The notes under the pieces were generated by a model. That model worked only from the letters and a program-made list of their open reading frames with translations, was not told the origin of the DNA and did no database searches. Position numbers and translations under genes: made by a program. A DNA stretch of 64,000 nt from Tolypothrix sp. PCC 7910 (GTDB lineage: Bacteria; Cyanobacteriota; Cyanobacteriia; Cyanobacteriales; Nostocaceae), in the NCBI RefSeq assembly GCF_011769525.1, contig NZ_CP050440.1:5209501-5273500 (forward strand), read 5' to 3'. Of this stretch, positions 9,461-17,338 are shown piece by piece. The stretch's first letter is position 1, and each line of letters begins with the position of its first letter.

Positions 9461-10159
9461 ATGAAACGTAATGGTTCCATCAAATCACAAATTTCCCACG
9501 AGAAAAAAGATAAGAAACTGTGGCGATTGATACGAAAAGTCGCTTGTGGTATGTGCTTTGTCCTGGGTGCTTGGCTGATTTGTACCACTATAACCCTAGT
9601 TTCTGCATCTTCACAGTCTGTAGATGCCTTTTTTGTGCTTGGTGGCAGTATTCAACGAGAAATACACGTAGCTCAAGAGGCAAAAAAGTACCCTAGTGTT
9701 CCAATTTTGATTTCTCACAGTTCTTTAGAGCCTTGTATATGGCTATTGTTCCAGCGAGAAGGTACTGAGTTGCGAAACGTTTGGTTAGAAGATTGTGCAA
9801 ATTCTACTTGGGAAAATTTTTATTATGGGATTCCGATTTTGCGGCGCTGGAAAGTACATAAGGTAAAGCTAATTACATCCTCTACTCATTCACCAAGGGC
9901 GCAATGGATGGCGCAAATTCTCTTGGGAGCCAATGGCATTTGGGTAGAGCCAGATATTATTCAAGAGCATGGGATTCCCGGTAATCGTGAGTTTTGGCAA
10001 AAAACTGGATTAGATGTCACCCGTAGTTTGTTATGGGCGGGTTTCAGCCAAATTATGCAGCCGCAATGCTCAAAGGTAACAAGGCTGGCTGAGGTGGATA
10101 TGCAAGCTTGGGAGAGTCGAGGGTTTAGGTGTGAGCATCAGGGGATGTTGGGGAGATGA
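9461..10159 (+). CDS. DUF218 / YdcF-ElyC-SanA family membrane protein
   Basis: 232 residues. A basic N-terminus (KKDKKLWRLIRKVACG) is followed by one transmembrane helix at about 28-48 and then a DUF218 domain: VDAFFVLGGSI, a middle LISHSSL, the NSTWENFYYG motif and KVKLITSSTHSPRAQWMAQI. DUF218 proteins are envelope-associated; E. coli ElyC and SanA influence peptidoglycan integrity and envelope permeability, but no reaction is firmly established. The Asn/Ser/Thr and His in the last two motifs are those usually conserved. Downstream is a short poly-purine spacer and the EACC1-like gene on the same strand, about 190 bp away. Confidence 0.82.
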   Translation: MKRNGSIKSQISHEKKDKKLWRLIRKVACGMCFVLGAWLICTTITLVSASSQSVDAFFVLGGSIQREIHVAQEAKKYPSVPILISHSSLEPCIWLLFQREGTELRNVWLEDCANSTWENFYYGIPILRRWKVHKVKLITSSTHSPRAQWMAQILLGANGIWVEPDIIQEHGIPGNREFWQKTGLDVTRSLLWAGFSQIMQPQCSKVTRLAEVDMQAWESRGFRCEHQGMLGR

Positions 10160-10347
10160 GGGAGGTGAAGGGCAAAAGGGGAAGGGAAAAAGGGGCAAGA
10201 AAAAACCTTTAACCCTTACCCTTTCACCTTTTCCCCAAACTCAATTCAGAGTTGAAAATCCTTAACCGAGCAGTATTGGTAGATGAGGGGGTGTTTCTCA
10301 AAGAGGCAGACATTAAAATATGCCTGAGAAGAATTGCAAATAAGTTT

Positions 10348-10674
10348 ATGGCAGACATTCGAGTAGCAATTGAGGGTGAGGATGCGATCGCAGCAACGGA
10401 GGAGTTGTTGGCGATTCCTGGTATATCTGGTGACTATACGGTAAATACGGAAGTACCGGAACGAGAAACAGTAGTTGCAACAGTGGCGACTATTGTGGGG
10501 ATTGTTGGGGGTGCGATCGCAATTGCTGAACAAATCCGCAAGTGGTATCAGGAGTATCAAGCAAAACAGTCCGGTAAAAGAATTGAAAAGGTGTTGATTG
10601 TGGGGCGCAATGGTAGGCGGTTGTTGTTGAAGAATCCGACGGTGGAGGAGATTCGGCAAATTTTGGAATCATAA
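10348..10674 (+). CDS. EACC1-like small conflict-system component
   Basis: 108 residues from ATG 10348. A TTG at 10252 would add 32 residues but is less convincing, because the recognisable domain begins at MADIRVAIEGEDAIAATEEL. The layout matches effector-associated constant component 1 (EACC1): an N-terminal strand/helix unit, a hydrophobic Gly-rich membrane-like helix (TIVGIVGGAIAIAEQIRKW) and a C-terminal beta-rich part (KVLIVGRNGRRLLLKNPTVEEIRQIL). EACC1 proteins are described as constant partners of CHAT, caspase and other effectors in NTP-dependent biological conflict systems. The next gene is a STAND/TPR protein of exactly that kind, 103 bp downstream, which supports the call. Biochemical function is unknown. 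Confidence 0.68.
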   Translation: MADIRVAIEGEDAIAATEELLAIPGISGDYTVNTEVPERETVVATVATIVGIVGGAIAIAEQIRKWYQEYQAKQSGKRIEKVLIVGRNGRRLLLKNPTVEEIRQILES

Positions 10675-10690
10675 AGGTGCGATGAATCAA

Positions 10691-10714
10691 GACGCGATGA
10701 ATCGCGTCTCTACA
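10691..10714. repeat. REP palindrome copy
   Basis: GACGCGATGAATCGCGTC is a palindrome with 8-bp perfect arms and a 2-nt centre, followed by TCTACA. The same unit occurs within and after the RAYT transposase gene at about 14.3 and 14.6 kb, so it is probably a mobile non-autonomous element. It lies between the EACC1-like gene and the STAND/TPR gene. Confidence 0.8.
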
Positions 10715-10777
10715 ATTACGTGACGGGATTGGGGGTGATAGACTTGGGGATAATACTGGATTGTTGGGATTCGGAAT

Positions 10778-13117
10778 GTGCAAGTCATCCACCTCGAACT
10801 GAAGCATATTACGGGTGATTACGTAGAGTTACGGTATTTTGTTGATAATCCTAATGAGTATGAAAAGCGATCGCTCCCGCTCTCAGAAATCGCTGATTTA
10901 AACGAACAACGTAAAAGCTTACAAAATTACGATGAAGAATTGAAATTTCGCTTGCGGCGAGTTTTGCAGCAGTTGCATGAGGGTGGAAAGTCGTTTTTGT
11001 TGGTGCTGGATGACTTTGAAGTGAATTTAGCACCCCGCAATGAGAGTTATGTGTTGCAAGCGGAAGTAGCCGAGGTGTTGAAAGCTTTAGTTTGGGCGAT
11101 TAGAGAAAATTACACTTCCCACCGCATCATTATTACTTGCCGTTACGATTTTGAATTTAGCCAGTTGCAGTATTTCTACAAGCAGCCGTTGGATGCACTG
11201 CAAGGCGCAGATTTGCAAAAAAAGTTTAATCGCCTCACAGCTTTTGGTGAGACATCTCAGGTTGATGAGGCGTTGAAGTTACAGGCGCAGAAGTTGGCGG
11301 ATGGGAATCCCCGGTTGTTGGAATGGTTGGATAAGATTCTGCAAAATAAAACTGTTGATCGAGCAGCAATTCTCAATAGTTTGGAAACAGATCGACAAGT
11401 GGAGTTGCGAGAGCAAGTTTTGGCGGAGGCGCTGCTGCAACAGATGGATGAAACTATGCGGGAGATGTTGTCACGGGGTTTGGTGTTTGAGTTACCAGTT
11501 CCGAGGGAAGCGTTAGCCGCAGTTTGTGAGAATATCCCGAATTTGGAACATTATATTAATCGGGCGGTGGTGTTGGGGTTGTTGGAAGTTAGCTATGATG
11601 AGGTGTTGCGAGTGCCGCGTATTTTGCCTGTGCAGTTACCGGGAGATGGGGAAGCTTTGTATAAGCAAGCGGCTGAGGTGTTGTATTGCCTTTGGTGGGA
11701 AGAGGCGGAAAGCGCAACTGAGGAACAACTCTTAGAAATTCATCGGCTGGCGTTGCGGGGGAAGTTAGACAAGATAGCGGTGAAAATAGCAGGTAAACTA
11801 GCAAGAAATTGGAAAAGTCAAAGCCGATTTCGGGAAGCTTTGAAATTGTGCAAATATACGTTAGAACTTGCTGAAGATTATTTAGTTTTACATGAGTTAG
11901 CTCGCTCTGAACAGGAACTGGGCGAAGTCATAAAAGCCCAAGAGCATTATCAAAAAGCTTTAGAGAATTGTCCAGCAGAAGACGAACAAGAGAAAGCTGC
12001 AATTATTCACAACTTGGGATATCTCAAAGCCAATAGCGGGGAAATTAACGAAGCGATCGCCCTTTTTAAACAATCCCTTACCATAAAGGAACAAATCGGC
12101 GATGTTCAAGGTAAGGCAGCGACATTGCACGAACTGGGGACAATTAAAGCCAATACTGGAGAAATTAATGAAGCAATCGCTTTATATGAACAATCTCTTG
12201 CCCTAACAGAAGAAATCAGCGAACAGGCAACAACTTTGCATTGTCTTGGAACAATCAAAATCAATAGAGGAGAAATTAACGAAGCAATAGCCCTTTTTGA
12301 AAAATCTCTTGCCATAAAGGAACAAATCGGTGATGTTCAAGGCATGGCAAGGTCGTTAAGTCAACTGGGGATTATCAAAGCCAATAGTGGCAAAGTCACT
12401 GAAGCGATCACTCTTTACAAACAATCTCTTATCCTCAAGCAGCAAATTGGCGATATCCAAGGTCAGGCAACGACACTACACTATCTAGGCATAATCAAAG
12501 CAGATAGAGGAGAAATAAACGAAGCGATCGCTCTATATGCACAATCTCTTGCCCTGGATAAACAAATTGGTAATGTCCGAGGTCAGGCTGCGACGTTGCA
12601 CAATTTGGGAATTATTAAAGCCAATCAAGGAGAAATAAAAGAAGCAATTGCTTTATATGAACAATCCCTGATTCTGACAGAACAAATCGGTAATGTCCAA
12701 GGTCAAGCGAGAACATTAAGCCAACTAGGTATTGTTAAAGCCAATAACGGAGACATCGCTGAAGCTATTACTCTTTACACAAAATCCCTTACCCTGAAGC
12801 AACAAATCGGTGATGTTCAAGGTCAGGCGACGACATTACACGAATTAGGAAGGCTCAAAGCCAACATGAGAAAATTTAAAGAAGCGATCACTCTTTTTCA
12901 ACATTCTCTTGCCATCAATAACAAAATCGGCTATGTCCAAGGTGAAGCAATGACATTGTGGTGGTTAGGTAGCATAGCCGCACAACAAGGTAATTACAAT
13001 CAAGCACTAGATTATTTGCAGCCAGCCTTGGAGATAATGCAGCGTATCAAATCGCCTCATGCTGAAGAAGTTAGGCAAATAGTGGAGAGAATACTAGGGT
13101 TAATTGGTGATTCGTAG
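10778..13117 (+). CDS. STAND-type NTPase/TPR protein with apparent internal deletion of CHAT domain and P-loop
   Basis: 779 residues from GTG 10778. Residues 1-41 (MQVIHLELKHITGDYVELRY through LPLSEIADL) match the N-terminus of cyanobacterial CHAT-NTPase-TPR proteins. In those, about 400 residues follow with the CHAT protease and the Walker A loop. Here the sequence jumps at residues 41-46 (nt about 10898-10915) to the post-P-loop segment (SLQNYDEELKFRLRRVLQQL). Walker B (SFLLVLDDFEVN, about 72-83) and the sensor-like IIITCRYDFEFS remain, followed by a winged-helix region. From about 365 to the end there are about nine TPR-like repeats of about 40 residues (KANxGEINEAIALYxQSL). It forms a pair with the EACC1-like gene. 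No Walker A or caspase-like His/Cys is visible, so it may be inactive or act only as a scaffold. Confidence 0.8.
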   Translation: MQVIHLELKHITGDYVELRYFVDNPNEYEKRSLPLSEIADLNEQRKSLQNYDEELKFRLRRVLQQLHEGGKSFLLVLDDFEVNLAPRNESYVLQAEVAEVLKALVWAIRENYTSHRIIITCRYDFEFSQLQYFYKQPLDALQGADLQKKFNRLTAFGETSQVDEALKLQAQKLADGNPRLLEWLDKILQNKTVDRAAILNSLETDRQVELREQVLAEALLQQMDETMREMLSRGLVFELPVPREALAAVCENIPNLEHYINRAVVLGLLEVSYDEVLRVPRILPVQLPGDGEALYKQAAEVLYCLWWEEAESATEEQLLEIHRLALRGKLDKIAVKIAGKLARNWKSQSRFREALKLCKYTLELAEDYLVLHELARSEQELGEVIKAQEHYQKALENCPAEDEQEKAAIIHNLGYLKANSGEINEAIALFKQSLTIKEQIGDVQGKAATLHELGTIKANTGEINEAIALYEQSLALTEEISEQATTLHCLGTIKINRGEINEAIALFEKSLAIKEQIGDVQGMARSLSQLGIIKANSGKVTEAITLYKQSLILKQQIGDIQGQATTLHYLGIIKADRGEINEAIALYAQSLALDKQIGNVRGQAATLHNLGIIKANQGEIKEAIALYEQSLILTEQIGNVQGQARTLSQLGIVKANNGDIAEAITLYTKSLTLKQQIGDVQGQATTLHELGRLKANMRKFKEAITLFQHSLAINNKIGYVQGEAMTLWWLGSIAAQQGNYNQALDYLQPALEIMQRIKSPHAEEVRQIVERILGLIGDS

Positions 13118-13127
13118 TTTGTCATTT

Positions 13128-13193
13128 GTCATTGCGAACGGAACGAAGTGCAGTGAAGCAATCCTAAAATTGCTTCGCTGTGCTCGCAATGAC
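13128..13193. repeat. 66-bp dispersed inverted repeat
   Basis: Ends GTCATTGCGA and TCGCAATGAC are perfect inverted copies; inner arms GAAGCAAT and ATTGCTTC also pair, giving a long imperfect hairpin. It is preceded by a TTTGTCA heptamer directly after the stop of the TPR gene. It may act as a transcript end structure or be a small palindromic mobile element. Confidence 0.7.
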
Positions 13194-13276
13194 AGTTATT
13201 ATTCAACTCAATTGTGCTGGGTGCGATCGCCGATTTTGCCTTAAGCTAACTTATTGACCAGCCTTTGATACTCATT

Positions 13277-13528
13277 AATGAGGCTCAGAAGCTCGTGAAT
13301 GAGGCTCGGAAGCTCGTGAATGAAGCTCAGAAGTTCATTAATGAGGCTCAGAAGCTCGTGAATGAGGCTCAGAAGTTCGTGAATGAGGCTCAGAAGTTCG
13401 TGAATGAGGCTCAGAAGTTCGTGAATGAGGCTCAGAAGTTCGTGAATGAGGCTCAGAAGTTCGTGAATGAGGCTCAGAAGTTCGTGAATGAGGCTCAGAA
13501 GCTCGTGAATGAAGCTCGGAAGTTCATT
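13277..13528. repeat. 21-bp minisatellite, twelve units, each encoding a heptad
   Basis: Twelve consecutive 21-bp units; the consensus begins GAGGCTCAG and reads as NEAQKFV or NEAQKLV on the plus strand. The flanking units are the diverged ones (GCTCGG, ATTAAT), and six or so central units are near-identical. Because 21 is divisible by three, both this frame and a minus-strand frame (IHELLSL) stay open. A plus-strand frame spans 13265-13720 from a TTG codon, but it has no ribosome binding site and its end is not protein-like, so I call this a repeat and not a gene. Confidence 0.85.
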
Positions 13529-13943
13529 AATGAGCCTTTAATATTTGTTTACCTGCTTTTTAGGCTAGTACTTGGGTTATCCTACCTTGCGATCGCCCCA
13601 ATTCAGCCCACAGTAAATTCTAAACTAAAGAATCTGGCATCCTCTAGCATCAATCAGCACATCTTATATTCATCACGTCCGATAAATTTTGTCAATCAAT
13701 CGCCAGCTTTGTGCATCTAATTATCACTATGTCTTGTGATTTTACCCAAATTTGTAATATGCGATCGCCTGTAGTGAAAGAGATATTTTGAGCAGGATAT
13801 AAGTGCAATGTTTTTTTGATTGCAAAGATGAATAGCTTTGGTTTTTGTAGGAATAATTCCGCATTTTTTAGGTTGGCAATTACATAAATGCAAGGCAATA
13901 ATTACATGATTATAAATTCTTTGCATCAATCAAAGATGTAATC

Positions 13944-14600
13944 ATGAATAATTCTCATCCTCAACCAAATAACGACAAACTTAAATATAACGGTAAATAT
14001 CGAGTTGATTCGACACGGTTGCCAGCATGGAATTATGCGACTAATGGGGCATATTTTCTGACTATTTGCACGAAGGGTAAAGAATGCTTTTTTGGTGAGG
14101 TTGTGCAGGGGGAAATGCAGTTATCACAAGTTGGAGAGGTTGCTCGAAGGTTGTGGGGTGAGATTCCTAATCAGTTTTCTAATTTTGATATTGATGTGTT
14201 TTGCGTTATGCCTAATCATATTCACGGGATTCTTATACTTAATCAAACGCAAATGGAATCGGTGGATTCGGAAGAAGGCGCGATGAATTTGATGAATCTG
14301 GAAGAAGACGCGATGAATCTAGAAGAAGACGCGATGAATCGCGTCTCTACAAGAGGGGGGGTGACGGGGTTGTTTAATCCGATGTTGTCGAAAAATTCGG
14401 TTTCTAAAATTGTGCGGTGGTATAAGGGACGATGTACGTTTGAAATTAATCGAATTTATCAAGGTTTTGGATGGCAAGAACGGTTTTATGATGAAATAAT
14501 TCGCAATCAATTCGCTTTGGATAAAATTCGACAATATATTATCGATAACCCAATCAATTGGGAACGCGATCGCGAACAACAACCCCATCCCCCCTTGTAG
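13944..14600 (+). CDS. REP-associated tyrosine transposase (RAYT, IS200-like Y1 family)
   Basis: 218 residues. The N-terminus has the RAYT signature (YRVDSTRLPAWNYATNGAYF, then LTICTKGKECFFGEV). The HUH motif is PNHIHGI (His92, His94), and the probable catalytic Tyr is Tyr182 in RFYDEIIRN. These enzymes cut and join single-stranded DNA at REP palindromes and are usually single-copy, domesticated genes. Residues about 105-138 are an insertion of low complexity (EEDAMNL repeats) encoded by REP-unit DNA, located between the HUH core and the C-terminal part (VSKIVRWYKG). The stop codon lies inside an inverted copy of the same unit. The fold may tolerate the insert because it sits in a variable loop, but activity is uncertain. 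Confidence 0.9.
   Translation: MNNSHPQPNNDKLKYNGKYRVDSTRLPAWNYATNGAYFLTICTKGKECFFGEVVQGEMQLSQVGEVARRLWGEIPNQFSNFDIDVFCVMPNHIHGILILNQTQMESVDSEEGAMNLMNLEEDAMNLEEDAMNRVSTRGGVTGLFNPMLSKNSVSKIVRWYKGRCTFEINRIYQGFGWQERFYDEIIRNQFALDKIRQYIIDNPINWERDREQQPHPPL
14305..14353. repeat. REP unit inside the RAYT gene (left arm of a 49-bp inverted repeat)
   Basis: Contains one partial and one complete GACGCGATGAATCGCGTC palindrome separated by TCTAGAAGAA, ending CTCTACAAG. It is an exact reverse complement of 14594-14642. An additional degenerate GCGATGAAT unit lies just upstream (14278-14304). Confidence 0.93.
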
Positions 14601-14642
14601 AGACGCGATTCATCGCGTCTTCTTCTAGATTCATCGCGTCTT
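14594..14642. repeat. REP unit at the RAYT 3' end (right arm of a 49-bp inverted repeat)
   Basis: Exact reverse complement of 14305-14353. The TAG stop of the RAYT gene (14598-14600) and the TGA stop of the convergent cyclase gene (14631-14633) both fall inside it. Its own palindrome (14602-14619) could fold as a bidirectional hairpin between the two convergent genes. Confidence 0.93.
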
Positions 14643-17018
14643 GCTTGCAAATGAGTCATCGATTGGATTCTCATTACAATTGGGATATTGATTCTCCAAA
14701 GAAATGTCATTATATATTTGATCCAACATCGCTCGCACAGATGGCGGCAGGGCTGTAAAGTGGATGTAGAAACTACCCTCAGCCGTAGGTTTTTCTAACA
14801 CCTTGCCATAAAAATCTTCCCGTACTTCTTGAGGCAAATTCTCATTCAGCAGAATCAGCTTGAGATTTGTTAGCGGCGGTAATTTACCCTCATGACTTTC
14901 ACACTGAATCAACGCTTCCCGATGGGAAAGTTTAATAATTTGCGCTTCATACCAGCGATCGCCTACGTGTTTGCTTTCTAAGGTGACGTACTGGAGTAAA
15001 ATCGGCTCTGGTAGTTCGCGGAATTCTTCTTCTGATTTGGAGAGAAATAAATTATGTTCTCCCCTAATCCCGCTAATTTCATACAGATTAATGGGGTCTT
15101 TCACTCCTTTCATCTGTACTTGTTGCGTTCCTTCCACTTGCACGATATCTCGCACTTCCGCTAAAACATCCTCGGAGACGATAATTTGTCCGCCAACGCT
15201 ACAAGATTCTATGCGGTAGGCGAGGTTGATGTGATTCCCCACGACACCATATTTAGTCCGTTTTTCTGAGCCGATGTTACCAACGACAACCTCGCCTGTA
15301 TGGATACCAATCCCCATTTCGATTTCTGGGAAACCCCATGCTTGCATTTGTTGGTTGACGGGAATCATGGCTTGTTGCATAGCTACAGCACAAGCGATCG
15401 CTCTTTCTGTGTCGTTGGCTCTCACTGTCGGCGCACCGAAGAATGTGAGAATTCCATCCCCCATAAATTCATCAATAGTACCTTCGTAGCGGGTAATTAC
15501 TTCCGCCATATATTGCAGGTAAAAGTTGAGGATAGCGATGACTTGCTCTGGAGATATGCGTTCTGATGTCGCTGTAAAGCCACGCAAATCTGAGACTAGG
15601 ATGGTGATTTTCTGTCGCTTACCGCCTAACTCTAACCCTTGGGGACTTTCTAAGAGATTGCTAACAATCTCATCACTGAGGTAGCGTCCAAAGATTTTCC
15701 GAATCAGCGCATTTTTATTTTTCAGTTCGCCGTTGATTTTGGCGAGTGCTTGAGTGCGATCGCGTACTTTTTCTTCTAAAGTGGCAAACAATTCTTTTAG
15801 CTGTTTCGCCATGCTGGTGAAGGATTCAGCCAATTCGCTAATTTCATAGGATCCATCAACTGCTAGTTTTTGCTCCCAGTTTCCATCTGCTAGTCCTTTA
15901 GCAGCAGTATTCAAACGCTGAATCGGCTTGACAATCCACAGGGATGTTTGCAATCCCACCACCGTTGCAACGATCAGCGATAGCAGACACAAGACAACTG
16001 TAATGCGAGTGTTTTCATGAATGCGCTTCATGAACTCCGCTTCTGGTACAACTACCGCAATTAAAACATCTAACCCCCTGTTATCCTTTAATGGCGTAAC
16101 CTGAAGAAATTGCCGTTCTCCTTGAATTTCAAAGTCTAGTAGTTGACTGTTGTGAATCTTGCTAAAACTCCCAAACTTATGTTCTAAATGTTTGGCACTT
16201 TGTTGGATGAGATAATTTTGGCTCTCAGAAGCTTTAATTCGTTGCGTCTGATTAGTCCGATTGCGATAACTGGGATCGGGAGTAGATGTAGCCACTAGCA
16301 ATCCCGAACGTTCCATAATAAACGTCTGTCCAGATGCACCAATCTTCAGGCTTTGCAGAAATGTGTTCACCTCAGAAAAAATAAAATCGCTACCCAGAAC
16401 CCCCTTGAGTTTTCCTTGCTTGTCATAGATAGGTTGAGCTGCGGTAATTGCCAATCCCCCTGTACTAAAGTCGGGATAGATTGTACTCCAAATAGGTTTA
16501 CCCGCAGCTACAGCTTGCTTGTACCAAGGGCGTTGTCTGGCATCAAAATTAGGAAGAGACTGGATGCGCTTTGTGCGATCGCCCTGTACATTGGTTGCAA
16601 AATACTGGTTGTATCCAGTAGTGCGATCGCGTTCCATTACTTGCAAGTCACCATTGGCTAAACGTCTGGCTCCTAAATATTCACCTGTAACATTTCCGTA
16701 AAAATTGTAGGTAATCACCGGAAAGGTACGGATTTGCTGCCAAAAATACTTCTGCTTATATTGGATATTGTGTTTATCTAACTCCCCTAACTCAATGGCA
16801 TTGGCATTCAGCCGATTAATCAAATGGGGTGTTTCTATATACACTAGTAGCTTATCCTTAACCCTGCCAGTCACCTCATCCCGGAGTTTGGTAGCGACTT
16901 CATTAACTGCCCTTTGCCCATTGCGAAAGGAGAAATATCCAGTTAGTCCGACAGCAGTCATCACCTGGAGTAGTGTAGATACAACAAAAATGACACGTAA
17001 CGGCATTTTTCTATACAT
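14631..17018 (-). CDS. Receptor-type class III adenylate/guanylate cyclase (dCACHE-HAMP-cyclase-PilZ-like)
   Basis: 795 residues. Transmembrane helices at about 8-30 and 334-359 enclose an extracytoplasmic dCACHE-like sensor (DARQRPWYKQAVAAGKPIWS, GVLGSDFIF). A HAMP segment follows (about 360-412), then a short coiled linker and the cyclase domain (about 470-650). Metal-binding Asp residues are seen in VSDLRGFTA and EFMGDGILTFFGAP, and the purine-binding Lys region is EKRTKYGVVGNHINLAYRIE. The site where many cyclases have Asp/Thr reads Gly in YGVVG, so the base preference is not certain, though cAMP is usual in cyanobacteria. The last 100 residues resemble a PilZ-like domain. The final residues SKTR come from REP repeat DNA, so the C-terminus has been altered by the repeat. 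Confidence 0.87.
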   Translation of the reverse strand: MYRKMPLRVIFVVSTLLQVMTAVGLTGYFSFRNGQRAVNEVATKLRDEVTGRVKDKLLVYIETPHLINRLNANAIELGELDKHNIQYKQKYFWQQIRTFPVITYNFYGNVTGEYLGARRLANGDLQVMERDRTTGYNQYFATNVQGDRTKRIQSLPNFDARQRPWYKQAVAAGKPIWSTIYPDFSTGGLAITAAQPIYDKQGKLKGVLGSDFIFSEVNTFLQSLKIGASGQTFIMERSGLLVATSTPDPSYRNRTNQTQRIKASESQNYLIQQSAKHLEHKFGSFSKIHNSQLLDFEIQGERQFLQVTPLKDNRGLDVLIAVVVPEAEFMKRIHENTRITVVLCLLSLIVATVVGLQTSLWIVKPIQRLNTAAKGLADGNWEQKLAVDGSYEISELAESFTSMAKQLKELFATLEEKVRDRTQALAKINGELKNKNALIRKIFGRYLSDEIVSNLLESPQGLELGGKRQKITILVSDLRGFTATSERISPEQVIAILNFYLQYMAEVITRYEGTIDEFMGDGILTFFGAPTVRANDTERAIACAVAMQQAMIPVNQQMQAWGFPEIEMGIGIHTGEVVVGNIGSEKRTKYGVVGNHINLAYRIESCSVGGQIIVSEDVLAEVRDIVQVEGTQQVQMKGVKDPINLYEISGIRGEHNLFLSKSEEEFRELPEPILLQYVTLESKHVGDRWYEAQIIKLSHREALIQCESHEGKLPPLTNLKLILLNENLPQEVREDFYGKVLEKPTAEGSFYIHFTALPPSVRAMLDQIYNDISLENQYPNCNENPIDDSFASKTR

Positions 17019-17338
17019 AAAACCAATTCTTAATTCGTAATTTTTAATTATTAAAGTCAGATTTTATCGGGTTTTGCCAGATTTGAATCTGTTACTGAAT
17101 CTTGGAGAATTGGTATATTTTGATGCATGGTTTTGCACCAGTAAGTATCCTCCAGGTGAATCTTCCTTTCTTTCAGGATTCCCAGATTAGAAGGTGATAT
17201 TGTCTTTAGCGAAGACTTCAGCAGATTGCAGAGGGTGAAGAGAGGTTTGGGGGATGAGGTAGATGAGGAGAATGAGGAGAATGAGGAAATAACCAACACT
17301 CAACATCAATGCCCCATGCCCCATGCCCAATGCCCTTA
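17019..17338. other. Intergenic with short repeats
   Basis: 320 bp between recJ (stop at 17339) and the cyclase start. Near recJ are CATGCCCCATGCCC-type heptamers (about 17307-17334) that end directly at the recJ stop codon. Upstream of these is a purine-rich GATGAGGAGAATGAG stretch. No gene seen. Confidence 0.55.

Noticed and set aside
13277-13528. CRISPR array
   Set aside because: Units are contiguous 21-mers with no unique spacers and no cas genes are in the window.
13265-13720. Protein of 151 residues made mostly of NEAQKFV heptads
   Set aside because: TTG start without Shine-Dalgarno, heptad part is pure 21-bp repeat DNA, and the end is not protein-like; described as a minisatellite.
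14631-14650. Functional C-terminal SKTR motif in the cyclase
   Set aside because: The residues are explained by REP repeat DNA that overran the end of the gene.
17057-17299. Minus-strand frame of 80 codons between the cyclase gene and recJ
   Set aside because: It begins in Ser-rich translated repeat DNA and has no recognisable body.
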